A stretch of 9,694 bases of DNA from JOPF133 sp052144935 (GCA_052144935.1 JBKQPR010000350.1:1-9694), one strand, 5' to 3'. Counted from the stretch's first letter, positions 1 through 8,600 are shown. A program made the numbers and translations. Notes: a model not told the origin generated them from the letters alone.

Positions 1-118
1 GGGTCGGTCTGCGAAGTTGCGATCTTGGCAGAACTACTGTTTTACCCCAATGTTCTTGGGGTCCCCAAATGGTTCACTGCGCCTCCGCCCTCACCCCACC
101 GGCCGTACAGGCGCATAG

Positions 119-631
119 CTCAAGTTACCCGTAACCTGCTCGATAAATCTTACAGACTACAGAAAAGTGAAGGCATCTATCCCAAAACTCTGGACCCCGG
201 AGGATATTTGCTTGAACACATGCTTCGGGAAGGTCGCCGTCCATCCTCATCGTGATTCCGGTTTTAAGGTGGTATTTGATAGGAAGGAAAAATTCCATGC
301 GATACTGAGGAAAGTGTGGAAAGTGTGGAAGCAGAAAGACCGTGGTAGACCAGTCTGGTGGGCTGGATTTGTCTCTAGCATCGAAGAAATTGATGATATG
401 CGCGAATCGCCAGAGATCCAAGCGGCCGACTTATTGGCCTGGTCAGCTAATCGTTATCATACGCACGGCTCAGGAGATAGATGGGGATCGCTATTGTTTC
501 GCACTTTTTTAGCTAAACAACATTACCATATCTACATTGATGAAGCCGCACTGCTCATGCTGTTTGAGTCGGACGGAACAATGAGAGCTGGGGTAGTTTC
601 ACCTCCGCCTTCTATAGACGCACCATTTTAA
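119..631 (+). pseudogene. DUF3800-family protein, C-terminal fragment
   Basis: The only plausible start is a GTG at 167, which gives 154 residues. Family-like sequence (DYRKVKASIPKLW) already begins upstream of it, so the open frame is given from 119, just after an in-frame TAG at 116-118. Recognisable DUF3800 features are the VVFDR strand (residues 35-39 from the GTG) and the diagnostic IQAADLLAW segment (84-92), followed by a short tail. Full-length members are usually well over 200 residues and begin with an acidic Asp-Glu-Ser-Gly type motif. No such motif is seen in any frame between 1 and 118, so the N-terminal half of the putative RNase H-like fold is missing. The stretch is visibly less GC-rich than the efflux genes, which suggests acquired and decaying DNA. 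DUF3800 proteins have no firm function, though they often occur near mobile elements or defence genes. A short gene with an unusual start is possible but less likely. Confidence 0.6.
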
Positions 632-683
632 ATGCACACATCTGTGATGGAGTAACGTGATGGCTCCGTTCCAGGGAGGCGCC

Positions 684-709
684 AAAACAATTTCCGCACC
701 CCGGTGCGG
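684..709 (-). terminator. Possible rho-independent terminator of the OMF-adaptor operon
   Basis: Read on the minus strand, a perfect GC hairpin (CCGCACC/GGTGCGG arms at 694-700 and 703-709) is followed by AAATTGTTTT. It lies about 90 bases beyond the stop codon of the adaptor gene. The T-tract is interrupted and the fully paired loop would be only two bases, so one pair must open; this makes it an imperfect terminator. A weaker 5-bp hairpin (777-781 with 788-792) lies directly after the adaptor stop and has no T-tract. Nothing else is recognised between 632 and 797. Confidence 0.4.
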
Positions 710-797
710 CCGCTGATCCGCCGCGATTGGGGTTCACGCGATATTTCGGCAATTTCAATTCTCTCTCACGTCCCGCGCCTCAACGTCGAGGCAGCCC

Positions 798-1937
798 CTA
801 CTGCTCCGCCGTGTTCTGCAGCACCAGGGCGTTGGCCACCACGCGGTCGCCGGCCTTCACGCCGCTCAGGATTTCCTGCCGGTCGGGCGGCAGCATCTTG
901 CCTCCGGTCACCTCCACGCGGCGGAAGCTGTTGTTCGGCGCGGGCATGTACACCCAGTCGCGGTCGTGCAGGTGCAGCACCGCGTTTGCCGGGACCACCG
1001 CCCGCACCTCTACGGTCTGCCCGTGGAAGGTCGCCGTCACAAACATCCCCAATTTCATCAGGCCGGGGTTGTGGATCTCGAGCCGCACCTTGGCGGTGCG
1101 GATGTTGGGGTCGAGAATCGGTCCTATGTTGCCGATTCGCGCGTGCAGCACCTGCCCGGGAAAGGCGTTCAAGTGGATGTCGGCGAATTCGCCCAAGTGC
1201 ACGCCGGGCAAATCGTTCTCATACACATCGCACAGGATCCAGACTTCCGAGAGATCCGATATGGTGAACAGGTTGGGCGAGTTGTCGAGGGTCTTCACGC
1301 CCGCCGCGGCGGTCACGTTCTGCTCGGTAATCACGCCCGAGACCGGCGCCGAGATGTCCACGATGGGCGAGGGATGATCCGGATCGGCCCCCAGCACGTG
1401 GAGGTGCTCGAGCGCCGTCTCGACATCCACCTTGGCCTTTTCCTCGGTGTCCTGGGCCACTTCCAGATCCTTCTGCGCGATGGCGCCCTTGTCGTAGAGC
1501 AGCTTGGAACGGTCCAGTTGCGCGCGCGCCAGTGTTTCGTCGGCGCGGGCGTGGCGGTAGTCCGAAAACGCGCCCGAGAGATCGGCGCTCTGCACGCGCA
1601 TCAGAAGCTGGCCCTTCTCCACGGTGTCGCCAAGGCGCGCGCGAATATCCACTACGCGGCCGGAAGCCAGCGAAATCACCGGCACGTTGCGCGAAACGTC
1701 GGCGGTCACCGTGCCCGTGACGTTGAGTTCGGGAGCCGCGGCGCGGGAGGTTGCGATGGCCAAGGGGAATTGCTCGGGGTGGTCCACTCTCACCAGGCTG
1801 GCGTCGGGTTCCTGCTCCACCTGGGCGGGCGGCGGCGCTTCGGACTTCTCGTCTTTGGGGGTGCCCCCTTTGGCGCCGCAACCGGACAATACCAGGGCCA
1901 GCCCAAACAGGCCGGCCGCCCACATCTCGCGTTTCAT
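798..1937 (-). CDS. RND efflux periplasmic adaptor lipoprotein (CzcB/CusB-type membrane fusion protein)
   Basis: This is the periplasmic adaptor that would join the inner-membrane RND pump to the outer-membrane channel. The 379 residues begin with a lipoprotein signal ending in the lipobox LSGC, with acylated Cys20. A low-complexity Pro/Glu-rich linker follows (about 26-46). The barrel-sandwich/lipoyl halves are near 86-120 (GRVVDIRARLGDTVEKGQLL) and 190-225 (DISAPVSGVITEQNV), and flank a coiled-coil hairpin at about 122-182. A beta-barrel (229-305) and a membrane-proximal domain (310-372) complete the family order. Length and architecture match HlyD/CzcB-type adaptors. The N-terminal methionines used by CusB to bind Cu(I) are not evident. 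The start is supported by GAGGTGAT a few bases upstream. The ATG overlaps the stop of the upstream channel gene in an ATGA arrangement, implying translational coupling. The metal specificity is unknown. Confidence 0.93.
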   Translation of the reverse strand: MKREMWAAGLFGLALVLSGCGAKGGTPKDEKSEAPPPAQVEQEPDASLVRVDHPEQFPLAIATSRAAAPELNVTGTVTADVSRNVPVISLASGRVVDIRARLGDTVEKGQLLMRVQSADLSGAFSDYRHARADETLARAQLDRSKLLYDKGAIAQKDLEVAQDTEEKAKVDVETALEHLHVLGADPDHPSPIVDISAPVSGVITEQNVTAAAGVKTLDNSPNLFTISDLSEVWILCDVYENDLPGVHLGEFADIHLNAFPGQVLHARIGNIGPILDPNIRTAKVRLEIHNPGLMKLGMFVTATFHGQTVEVRAVVPANAVLHLHDRDWVYMPAPNNSFRRVEVTGGKMLPPDRQEILSGVKAGDRVVANALVLQNTAEQ

Positions 1938-3208
1938 TGGATCACCTCGCGGCCCACCGCCATGTTGAGTTGATTGGCGGCGCTCAAATAGGCCCCAACC
2001 AGATTCAGATAACTCACCTGCACGCTGCGATAGTCGTTCTGCGCCTGCAGAAAATCCAGCAGCGACGACCCTCCATGTTGATACGCGAAAGACACCGTCT
2101 CGCGCACCCGCGTGGCAAGCTGCAGATACTTGGCCTTATAAGGCCGCAGCAGGGCCAGGTTGCTGTTCAGGGTGGCATAGGCCGAGTCCACATCGCTGAA
2201 CACCTGCGCGCGGGTGGCGTCCTCAAGCCGCTGGTTGCGCCGGATGTCCAGAAGCGTACGCGCTTTTTCGCCCTGATTGCGGTCGAACAGGCGCAGCGGA
2301 ATGGTCACGCTGACGCCCAGTGTTTCGTTGTCGTACGGGTTGTTGAACGAGGGGTTGTGCGTCCACCACCCACTATAGGTGGGATCAGTCGAGCCGTTCG
2401 CGACCGCCAGCAGATGATTGGCTTTCGCCTGTTCCACCGATTGCATGGCCGCGCGCAGGTCCGGCCGGATGGCCAGAGCCGTGTTCCGCAGCTCTTCCAG
2501 GGGCGGCAGGATTTCGCTGAATGCAAACGGGCCGGTCAGGTCGAACTGCTCCACCGGCGTGCGGTCGTCGAGCAGTTGGAGGAGCTCGATCTTGGCCGTG
2601 CGCACATTCACCAGGGCGGTCTGGACGTCGCTCTCGAACTGCACCCGCTGCAGCTCCAGGCGGTCCAGATCCACCTGCGCGATGTCGCCGGCTTTGAAGC
2701 GATCGTCGCTCACGGCGAGCAGCCGGTCGTAGTAGGCCAGGTTGTCGTTGGCCTGCGCCAGCACGGCCTTGGCCTGCAACGCCTGCACGAAGGCGCCGCG
2801 CAGGTTGAACAGCAGTTGGCGCTCCTGGTCATCGCGCTGCGAAATGGTGACCGCGGTGCCCTTCTGGGCGCCCTCCAGGCGCAGCTCGCGTTTGTGCGCA
2901 CGTTCGTGCAGATAGCTCATGCTGGATGAAATGTCGGTACCGGCGAACGGCCGCCAGACTCCCTGATACCGGGCAATTTGAGTCCCATCCGTCAACAGGG
3001 TGAAGTCGGGGTTGGGGCGCAGATACGCGGTGATTTCGGCGGCGCGGTTCTCATCGATATTGATTTGAGCCGCTTGCAACGTGGGATTGGTGGCTTCGAA
3101 CTTCTCCCGCACTTGCTGCCAGGTGAGAGCCGGCTGGCCCCACGCGCTTTTCGCCAGGCAACCCGCCGCTGTCATCCCGAGCCACAGACGCCACCACAGG
3201 CGCTGCAT
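1934..3208 (-). CDS. Outer-membrane efflux channel (TolC/CzcC family)
   Basis: This is the outer-membrane factor of the tripartite pump, forming the exit duct. The ATG at 3208 is chosen over an in-frame one at 3229 because a perfect AGGAGG lies 4 bases upstream of it; this gives 424 residues. A Sec signal peptide is visible (basic MQRLWWRLW start, apolar core, likely cleavage after AWG at residue 24). Two repeated OEP units follow, roughly 30-215 and 240-415. They are rich in Ala/Gln/Leu heptads typical of the alpha-barrel, with the characteristic RFKAGDIAQVDLDRLE segment in the first and the equivalent YQHGGSSLLDFLQAQNDY in the second. It is the first gene of a two-gene operon and overlaps the adaptor gene by 4 bases. 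An AAGC at residues 14-17 resembles a poor lipobox, so lipidation cannot be fully excluded. Confidence 0.92.
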   Translation of the reverse strand: MQRLWWRLWLGMTAAGCLAKSAWGQPALTWQQVREKFEATNPTLQAAQINIDENRAAEITAYLRPNPDFTLLTDGTQIARYQGVWRPFAGTDISSSMSYLHERAHKRELRLEGAQKGTAVTISQRDDQERQLLFNLRGAFVQALQAKAVLAQANDNLAYYDRLLAVSDDRFKAGDIAQVDLDRLELQRVQFESDVQTALVNVRTAKIELLQLLDDRTPVEQFDLTGPFAFSEILPPLEELRNTALAIRPDLRAAMQSVEQAKANHLLAVANGSTDPTYSGWWTHNPSFNNPYDNETLGVSVTIPLRLFDRNQGEKARTLLDIRRNQRLEDATRAQVFSDVDSAYATLNSNLALLRPYKAKYLQLATRVRETVSFAYQHGGSSLLDFLQAQNDYRSVQVSYLNLVGAYLSAANQLNMAVGREVIQ

Positions 3209-3212
3209 GATT

Positions 3213-3218
3213 CCTCCT
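3213..3218 (-). promoter_or_regulatory. Shine-Dalgarno of the outer-membrane channel gene
   Basis: The minus strand reads AGGAGG-AATC-ATG, a perfect anti-16S match four bases before the ATG at 3208. It decides between two in-frame ATGs; the upstream one (3229) has no comparable site. It contrasts with the pump gene, which lacks any clear Shine-Dalgarno sequence. Confidence 0.85.
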
Positions 3219-3240
3219 GAAGGTAACAACCGCTCCCTTA

Positions 3241-3344
3241 CGGTCGCGGCTCAGACACCGTTCAGAGCCGCGGCTCGGACATCTACGGTCGCGGCTCGGA
3301 CACCGCTCAGAGCCGCGGCTCAGACATCGTTCAGAGCCGCGACC
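3241..3344. repeat. Tandem 45-bp GC-rich repeat with nested inverted repeats
   Basis: Two 45-bp units (3241-3285 and 3286-3330), differing at only a few positions, are followed by a partial third. Each unit holds two copies of the core GCGGCTC(A/G)GACA and one CAGAGCCGCG in the opposite sense. The block is bounded by a perfect 11-bp inverted pair, GGTCGCGGCTC at 3242-3252 and GAGCCGCGACC at 3334-3344, so transcript or single strands could fold into several alternative hairpins. From memory, similar GAGCCGCGACC-type dispersed repeats are abundant in Solibacter-like genomes; this was not checked. The block would lie in the untranslated leader of the channel-adaptor operon if the promoter proposed at 3419-3424 is used. 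Confidence 0.85.
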
Positions 3345-3418
3345 ATGAGGGGGCGGTTGTTGCGGCCGCCGCAAAGCAAGGCTTCGCCTCTCGCCGCCGG
3401 AGTCTCCTGTACCTCTTA

Positions 3419-3424
3419 ACTGTA
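3419..3424 (-). promoter_or_regulatory. Candidate -10 element of the channel-adaptor operon
   Basis: The minus strand reads GCTACAGT, whose last six bases TACAGT match TATAAT at four positions. It starts 25 bases downstream of the operator repeat ending at 3450, almost the same distance as the GCTACATT upstream of the pump gene (24 bases). No -35 consensus is present, as expected for an activator-dependent promoter. If used, transcription would start near 3412 and leave a leader of roughly 200 bases that contains the repeat block. Confidence 0.4.
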
Positions 3425-3449
3425 GCTGGCCGAAAGGCGCCCGGACGAT

Positions 3450-3482
3450 CTATCTTTTAGTGGGACAAGACCTATCTTTTGG
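3450..3482 (-). promoter_or_regulatory. Operator 1: paired direct repeats, 22-bp spacing
   Basis: Read on the minus strand, CCAAAAGATAGG (3482-3471) is followed by AAAAGATAG (3458-3450), with the GATAG cores exactly 22 bp apart, about two helical turns. The same pair with the same spacing and orientation recurs upstream of the pump at 8795-8827, including an identical 12-mer. Two copies on one face of the helix suit binding by a dimeric regulator or two dimers. The site ends 56 bases before the kinase start on one side and lies 241 bases before the channel gene on the other, so it could serve both divergent units. The encoded NarL-type regulator is the obvious candidate binder; this is inference. 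Confidence 0.7.
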
Positions 3483-3491
3483 CTAGATGCT

Positions 3492-3519
3492 TTGCGAAAA
3501 GTTTCGTTTTTTCTACAAT
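3492..3519 (+). promoter_or_regulatory. Candidate promoter of the two-component operon
   Basis: TTGCGA (3492-3497), a 16-base spacer and TACAAT (3514-3519) form a reasonable housekeeping-type promoter. The -10 carries the same CTACANT sequence as the two minus-strand candidates. The local sequence is unusually AT-rich. The expected start near 3526 falls on the Shine-Dalgarno AGAGGA (3526-3531), so the leader would be very short, which weakens the call. Operator 1 sits just upstream of the -35, a usual place for an activator. Confidence 0.4.
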
Positions 3520-3538
3520 TTAAAAAGAGGATCTTGGA

Positions 3539-4969
3539 ATGGATGTCCCGCTCTTGCAAGGGACGCCGCGCGCCGTTCTAATACGGGCCACGTTGCTGAT
3601 CGCGATCATCGCGGTGATCGATTGGCGCGTCGATCTGAATATCTCGTTCGGCTTTCTGTATCTGTTTCCCATGCTGCTGGTGGGGACCGTGCTGCCCCGC
3701 TGGCAGGTGCTCGCGGGCGCGCTGCTGTGCACGCTCCTCTCCGACCTGTTCGATCCCTTCCCCTTCACTCTGGCCAATTCGCTGCCGGGAGATATCCTGG
3801 TGTTCACGTCGCTGGCCGGAACCGGCCTGTTCGCTTATGAAGTGACCCGCAGCCGCCAGCGCGAGGCCGCCGCCCTGCGGCGCGTGGAAGCCGAGGTGGA
3901 CGCCCGCCGCGAGGCCGAAGAGCAATTGGAGTTTCTGATCGACTCCAGCCCTGCCGCCATCCTCACCATGACCCCGGATGGAATCATCCTGCTGGCCAAT
4001 GGCGCGGCGCATCGCCTGTTCAGCGTGCCGGACAGTCAACTGCCCGGACGCAACATCCGGCGGTACGTGCCCTCCCTGGCGCGGGTACCTTCGTTCGAAC
4101 ACACCGCCCAGGCTTTTCGCACCGAGATGCAGTGCCGCGGGGAACGCGAGAGCGGCGACGTGTTCCTGGCCAACGTCTTCTTCTCCACTTACCGGACCGC
4201 CATGGGACCCCGCATGGCCGCCCTCGTGGTGGACGCTTCCGAAGACTTGCGCGAGAGGGAGGAGAGCAACCTGGAGCAATTGCTGGCCGGCTCCCGCATC
4301 CTGGTGGGCGCGGTTTCCCACGAGATCCGGAACGTCTGCAGCGCCATCGCGGTGATCCACGAAAACCTGGTGCGCGGAGGCACGCTCCGCGGCAACAAGG
4401 ACTTCGAGGCCCTGGGCGCGCTGGTCGACACCCTGCACAAAATCGCTTCCCTGGAGCTGAAGCAGACCACCAGCCATTCGCAGATCGGCTCGATCGAGCT
4501 GGGCGAGATTCTGGACGAGCTGCGCATCGTGCTGGAACCGTATTGCGCGGAGGCCGATATCCGGGTGAGCTGGAACGTTCCCCGCGAGATGCCTCCGGTC
4601 TGGGGCGACCGCCACAGGCTCCTGCAGATTCTGCTCAATCTGACCAAGAACAGCGAGCGGGCGCTGGAGAACTCGGGGGAGAAGCGCATCGACATCTCGG
4701 CCGCCGTGGGCCGCGACACGGTTTCCATTCGCGTCAGCGACACCGGCCCCGGCATCGCCTCTTCCGAGACGCTGTTCCAGCCCTTCCAGAGGGGCGCCGA
4801 TTCCACCGGGCTGGGCCTGTATCTTTCGCGCGCCTTCGCCCGCTCATTCCGCGGCGAGCTGCGCCACGATCCCGCCCGGCCGGGCTGCTCGTTCGTCCTC
4901 GACCTGGCCATCGCCGGCCCCGTGGAGGCTATCCCCCATGAACCCTATACGACTGCTACTGCTCGATGA
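3539..4969 (+). CDS. Membrane-anchored PAS-domain sensor histidine kinase
   Basis: This is the sensor kinase partner of the response regulator that follows. In the 476 residues, an N-terminal module with about four hydrophobic segments (roughly 13-29, 35-54, 57-72 and 86-102) anchors it in the inner membrane with little periplasmic loop, so it may sense within or inside the membrane. A charged coiled coil (103-130) leads to a PAS domain (about 131-235). The dimerisation/phosphoacceptor H-box is SHEIRN with His261. The ATPase domain has the N-box LNLTKNSERA (Asn371), the G1 box DTGPG (Asp401-Gly405) and the G2 box GLGL (424-427), so the kinase looks active. The Pro that usually follows HE(I/L)RN is replaced by Val266. 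AGAGGA seven bases upstream supports the ATG. The 3' end overlaps the regulator gene by 32 bases. The ligand is unknown; its location suggests a role in controlling the adjacent efflux genes. Confidence 0.93.
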   Translation: MDVPLLQGTPRAVLIRATLLIAIIAVIDWRVDLNISFGFLYLFPMLLVGTVLPRWQVLAGALLCTLLSDLFDPFPFTLANSLPGDILVFTSLAGTGLFAYEVTRSRQREAAALRRVEAEVDARREAEEQLEFLIDSSPAAILTMTPDGIILLANGAAHRLFSVPDSQLPGRNIRRYVPSLARVPSFEHTAQAFRTEMQCRGERESGDVFLANVFFSTYRTAMGPRMAALVVDASEDLREREESNLEQLLAGSRILVGAVSHEIRNVCSAIAVIHENLVRGGTLRGNKDFEALGALVDTLHKIASLELKQTTSHSQIGSIELGEILDELRIVLEPYCAEADIRVSWNVPREMPPVWGDRHRLLQILLNLTKNSERALENSGEKRIDISAAVGRDTVSIRVSDTGPGIASSETLFQPFQRGADSTGLGLYLSRAFARSFRGELRHDPARPGCSFVLDLAIAGPVEAIPHEPYTTATAR

Positions 4970-5588
4970 CCACATCCTGTTCCGGGAAGGCCTGAGCCGC
5001 CTGCTGGCGTCCGAGCCGGATTTCGAGATGGCGGGCAATTGCGGGACCTCGTCCGAGGCGCTGGAAGCGCTTGCCGGCACGCCGGTGGACCTGGTGCTGC
5101 TGGATTTCGATCTGGGCGAAGACCATGGCAGCCAGTTCATCGGCGCCGCCCGACGCGCCGGCTACCAGGGCAAATTTCTGATGATCACCGCCGGGATGAC
5201 CGCCACGGAATCTTCCATCGCCCTGCAGTTGGGGGCCTCGGGTGTATTCCTCAAGCACAACTCTCCGGGTACACTGGCCAAGGCCATCCGCCTGGTGGCG
5301 GCCGGCGAAATGTGGCTGGATCAGAAGGTAATCCAGTTGATGGCCGATGGCGTCCACCAACGCGAAGATACTAACTTCCGCGCCCTGCTGACGGACCGGG
5401 AGCAGCGCGTGCTGCGCGGCATATTCGAGGGCCTCGCCAACAAGGAGATCGCGGCGCAACTGGGGGTTTCCGAAGGCGCCGTGAAAGCCACCCTGCAGCA
5501 GTTGTTCCAAAAGACCCACGTGCGCACGCGCAGCCAGTTGGTGCGCATCGCGCTGGAAGGTTCGCTGGCGACTACACGCAGGCTGTAG
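4938..5588 (+). CDS. NarL/FixJ-family response regulator
   Basis: This is a DNA-binding transcription regulator, probably phosphorylated by the preceding kinase. The 216 residues hold a receiver domain (about 4-120) with the acidic pair Asp10/Asp11, phosphoacceptor Asp56 (VLLDFDLG), Thr84 and Lys106, all in the expected order. A short linker leads to a LuxR-type helix-turn-helix (about 149-207: LTDREQRVLRGIFEGLANKEIA, then the recognition-helix region VSEGAVKATLQQLF). Length is normal for the family. GGAGG (4924-4928) inside the kinase gene, nine bases before the ATG, supports the start, and the 32-base overlap implies coupled synthesis. Heavy-metal RND pumps are more often controlled by OmpR-type regulators such as CusR or CzcR, so a NarL-type partner is less usual. 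Candidate targets are the repeated operators at 3450-3482 and 8795-8827. No terminator is seen before the converging pump gene. Confidence 0.94.
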   Translation: MNPIRLLLLDDHILFREGLSRLLASEPDFEMAGNCGTSSEALEALAGTPVDLVLLDFDLGEDHGSQFIGAARRAGYQGKFLMITAGMTATESSIALQLGASGVFLKHNSPGTLAKAIRLVAAGEMWLDQKVIQLMADGVHQREDTNFRALLTDREQRVLRGIFEGLANKEIAAQLGVSEGAVKATLQQLFQKTHVRTRSQLVRIALEGSLATTRRL

Positions 5589-5605
5589 AGGTTGGCTCGA
5601 TGGCC

Positions 5606-8600
5606 TTACTCTTCGAAATCAGCTTCGGGCGCCGGCAGCACATCGTCGTCCGCGGCAACCCAGACGTACAGGGTCGGCAGCAGGAAGACATTCATCACCA
5701 TCGCCACCATCAGGCCGCCCACAATTACGATGGCGAACGGCCGCTGCGAATCCGAGCCGATGGCGTGCGACAAGGCGGCGGGAATCAGGCCCAGGGTGGC
5801 CACCAGCGTCGTCATCATGATGGGGCGCAGGCGGAGCACCGCGCCTTCCACCGCCGCGTCCAGCACCGAATGGCCCCGCGAGCGGAGCTGGTTGATGTAC
5901 TCCAGCATGATCACGCCGGTTTGCACGCACACCCCAAACAGCGCCAGGAAGCCCACCCCCGACGAAACGCTGAAATGCGTCCCCGTGATCAACAGCGCCA
6001 CGAGGCCTCCCAGCGGCGCCATGGCCATGTTGGCCAGCATCAGGGTGGCCCACTTGAACGAGTGGAACATGGTGTACATGATGATGTAGATCACCAGAAT
6101 GGTGATCGGCAGCACGATCATCAGCCGCCGCTGCGAACGCTGCTGGCTGGCGTACTCACCCGCCCAATCGATGCGGTAACCGGGCGGCAGCTTGACCTGC
6201 GCGTTCACCTTCCGGATGGCTTCTTCCACCGTGCTGCCCAGGTCGCGGCCGCGCACGCTATACTTCAGCGCCACGTAGCGCGAGTTCTCCTCGCGGTAGA
6301 TTTCGGAGGCGCCGTCGGCTACCTGGGCGTCGCAAAGCTGCTTCAGCGAAACCCGCTCGTTGGTGGGCGACAGCAGGCGCACGCTCTCGATGGCCTCCTG
6401 CGTGTCCCGGTAAGGCGCCTGATAGCGCAGCACCAGGTCGAAGCGCCGCTCGCCTTGCAACACCTGCGTGAGGGCGTTGCCGCCCACCGCGGTTTGCACG
6501 GCGTCCTGCACGTCGGCGGCGTTGAGGCCGAAACGCGCCGCCTGGCGCCAGTTTACCGAGAAGTTCAGGTTGGGCTGCCCGATCACCCGGAACAGCCCGA
6601 GATCCTGCACGCCCGGAATCTTGCGCATCACGCCGACGATCTGGTCGCCCTTGTCTTCCAGAGTCTTGAGATCTTCGCCGTAGATCTTGATGGCCAGCTC
6701 GCCCTTCACGCCGCTGACGGCTTCCTCCATGTTGTCGGCGATCGGTTGGGAGAAGTTCCAAAGCACGCCCGGGAGCTTTTCCAGCTCGCGGTCCAGCGCG
6801 CCGATGAGATGCTCCTTATCCTGGTCGAACACCGGCCGCCATTCTTCCTTGGGCTTCAGATCGACGAAGTACTCGGTGTTGAAGAAGCCCGTGGTATCGG
6901 TGCCGTCGTCGGGCCGGCCCACCTGCGAAACCACCTGCTTCACCTCGGGGAAGGAGGCCATTACCAGGCGAGCCTGAGTCATTAAGCGGTTGCCCTCCGC
7001 GGGACCCGTGGAAGGGGCCAGCGTGCCGCGCGCCCAAATCGCGCCTTCATCCAGGTGCGGCAGAAACTCGGAGCCGATTATGCCGCTCGAAAGCAGCCAG
7101 GCGGCCGCGCACACCGAACACACCGCCGCGCCGGCGGTCAGATAGCGCGCGCGAATGGCGAAGCGCACCGCCGAACGGTAGCCGGCGATCAACCAGGCGA
7201 GCACCGGATTGCGCCATTCGCGCGTGGTGCCGCGGAACAGGAAGCTGCAGAGCACCGGCGCCAGAACCATCGAGAAGAGCAAGGCGCCCAACAGCGCGAA
7301 CGCCACCGTCCAGGCCATTGGCTTGAAAAGCCGGCCCTCCACGCTCTGCAGCGTAAAGATGGGCAGGTAGGCGGTGATGATGATGCCGATGGCGTAAAAT
7401 ACCGGGCGCTGCACTTCGAAGGCGGCTTCGCGGATGCGCGCCACCACCGAGCGCGGCGGATCCGCCTGGCGCGCCATGTGCCGCACGATGTTCTCCACCA
7501 TCACCACCGCGCCATCCACCACCATGCCGAAATCCAGCGCCCCCAACGAGAGCAGGTTGGCCGGGATGCTGCGCAAGTCCAGGCAGATCGACGCGAACAG
7601 CAACGCGAACGGAATGGTCATGGCCACCACCAGCGCGCCGCGCGCGTTGCCCAGGAACATGAACAGGACCAGGGCCACCAGGACGATGCCCTCGGTCAAA
7701 TTGTGCAGCACGGTGTGCGTGGTGTAGTGGACCAGCTCGCTGCGGTCCAGGAAGGGAACCACCTTCACGCCCGGCGGCAGCAGGCCGTCGTTCAGTTGGT
7801 CCACCTTTTCGTGAATCTTTACCAGGGTCTCGTCGGAGCTGGCGCCCTTGCGCAAAAGCACGATGCCTTCGATCGTGTCGTTGTTGTCGACGATCTTGCC
7901 GTCGGCGCGGTGGCGCGCCTGGCCGATGCGCCCCAGCCGGATCTTGGGACCCTGCACGACTTTGGCGATATCCTCCACGCGGATGGGCGTGCCGTTCTGC
8001 AGCTTCACCACGATCTGCCCGATATCGTCAACGTGTTTCACCAGTCCCAAAGACCGCACGTTGATCTGCTGCAGACCCGCTTCGATGAAGCTGCCGCCGG
8101 CGTTCACGTTGTTGTTGGTGAGCTGCTGCTCCACCTGGGCCAGACTCAGCCCGTAATCCACCAGTTTGTCGGGATCGAGCTGCACCTGATATTCCTTGGT
8201 GGTCCCGCCGAAGCTGGCTACGTCCACCACGTTCGGCACCGACTTGAACTGTTTCTCCAGGTACCAGTCCTCGAGCGACTTCAACTCCATCAGGTCGTAT
8301 TCCGGATTGTTGCTGTGCAGCGTGTACCAGTAAATCTGGCCCACGGGGCTGTAGTCGGTGCCCATCTGCGGCTGCAAGTTGTCCGGCAGGGTGACGCTGG
8401 AAAGGCGTTCGAGCACCTTCTGGCGGTTCCAGTCGTTTTCCGAATCGTCGTCGAAGATCAGCATCACGCTGGACAGACCGAACAGCGATGTGGAGCGCAG
8501 GTGCTGCAAATGGGGCAGGCCGTTCATCACGATTTCGATGGGGATGGTGACCTGCTGCTCCATCTCTTCGGCGGCCCGGCCGGGCCACTGGGTGATCACT

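Noticed and set aside
25..255. Plus-strand 76-codon open frame at the left end, as the missing N-terminus of the DUF3800 protein
   Set aside because: Its translation shows no DUF3800 N-terminal motif and no recognisable similarity, so a simple frameshift does not restore the gene.
704..2929. Plus-strand open frames opposite the adaptor and channel genes (up to 392 codons)
   Set aside because: Low-complexity Arg/Pro/His-rich translations with no family features; they lie antisense to well-supported CDSs.
3229..3229. Upstream in-frame ATG as start of the channel gene
   Set aside because: It would add seven residues before the signal peptide and has no good Shine-Dalgarno, whereas the ATG at 3208 has AGGAGG four bases away.
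3230..3345. CRISPR array
   Set aside because: Two and a half contiguous 45-bp units with nested inverted cores and no unique spacers; no cas genes in the window.
3051..3374. Minus-strand open frame of 107 codons across the repeat block
   Set aside because: Its repetitive RGSERC-like translation comes from the 45-bp repeats, and it runs into the channel gene in another frame. No evidence of a protein.
4820..4827. A further TATCTTTC inside the kinase gene
   Set aside because: It lacks the flanking CC and a partner 22 bp away, and it encodes the conserved LYLSRAF segment, so it is probably a chance match.
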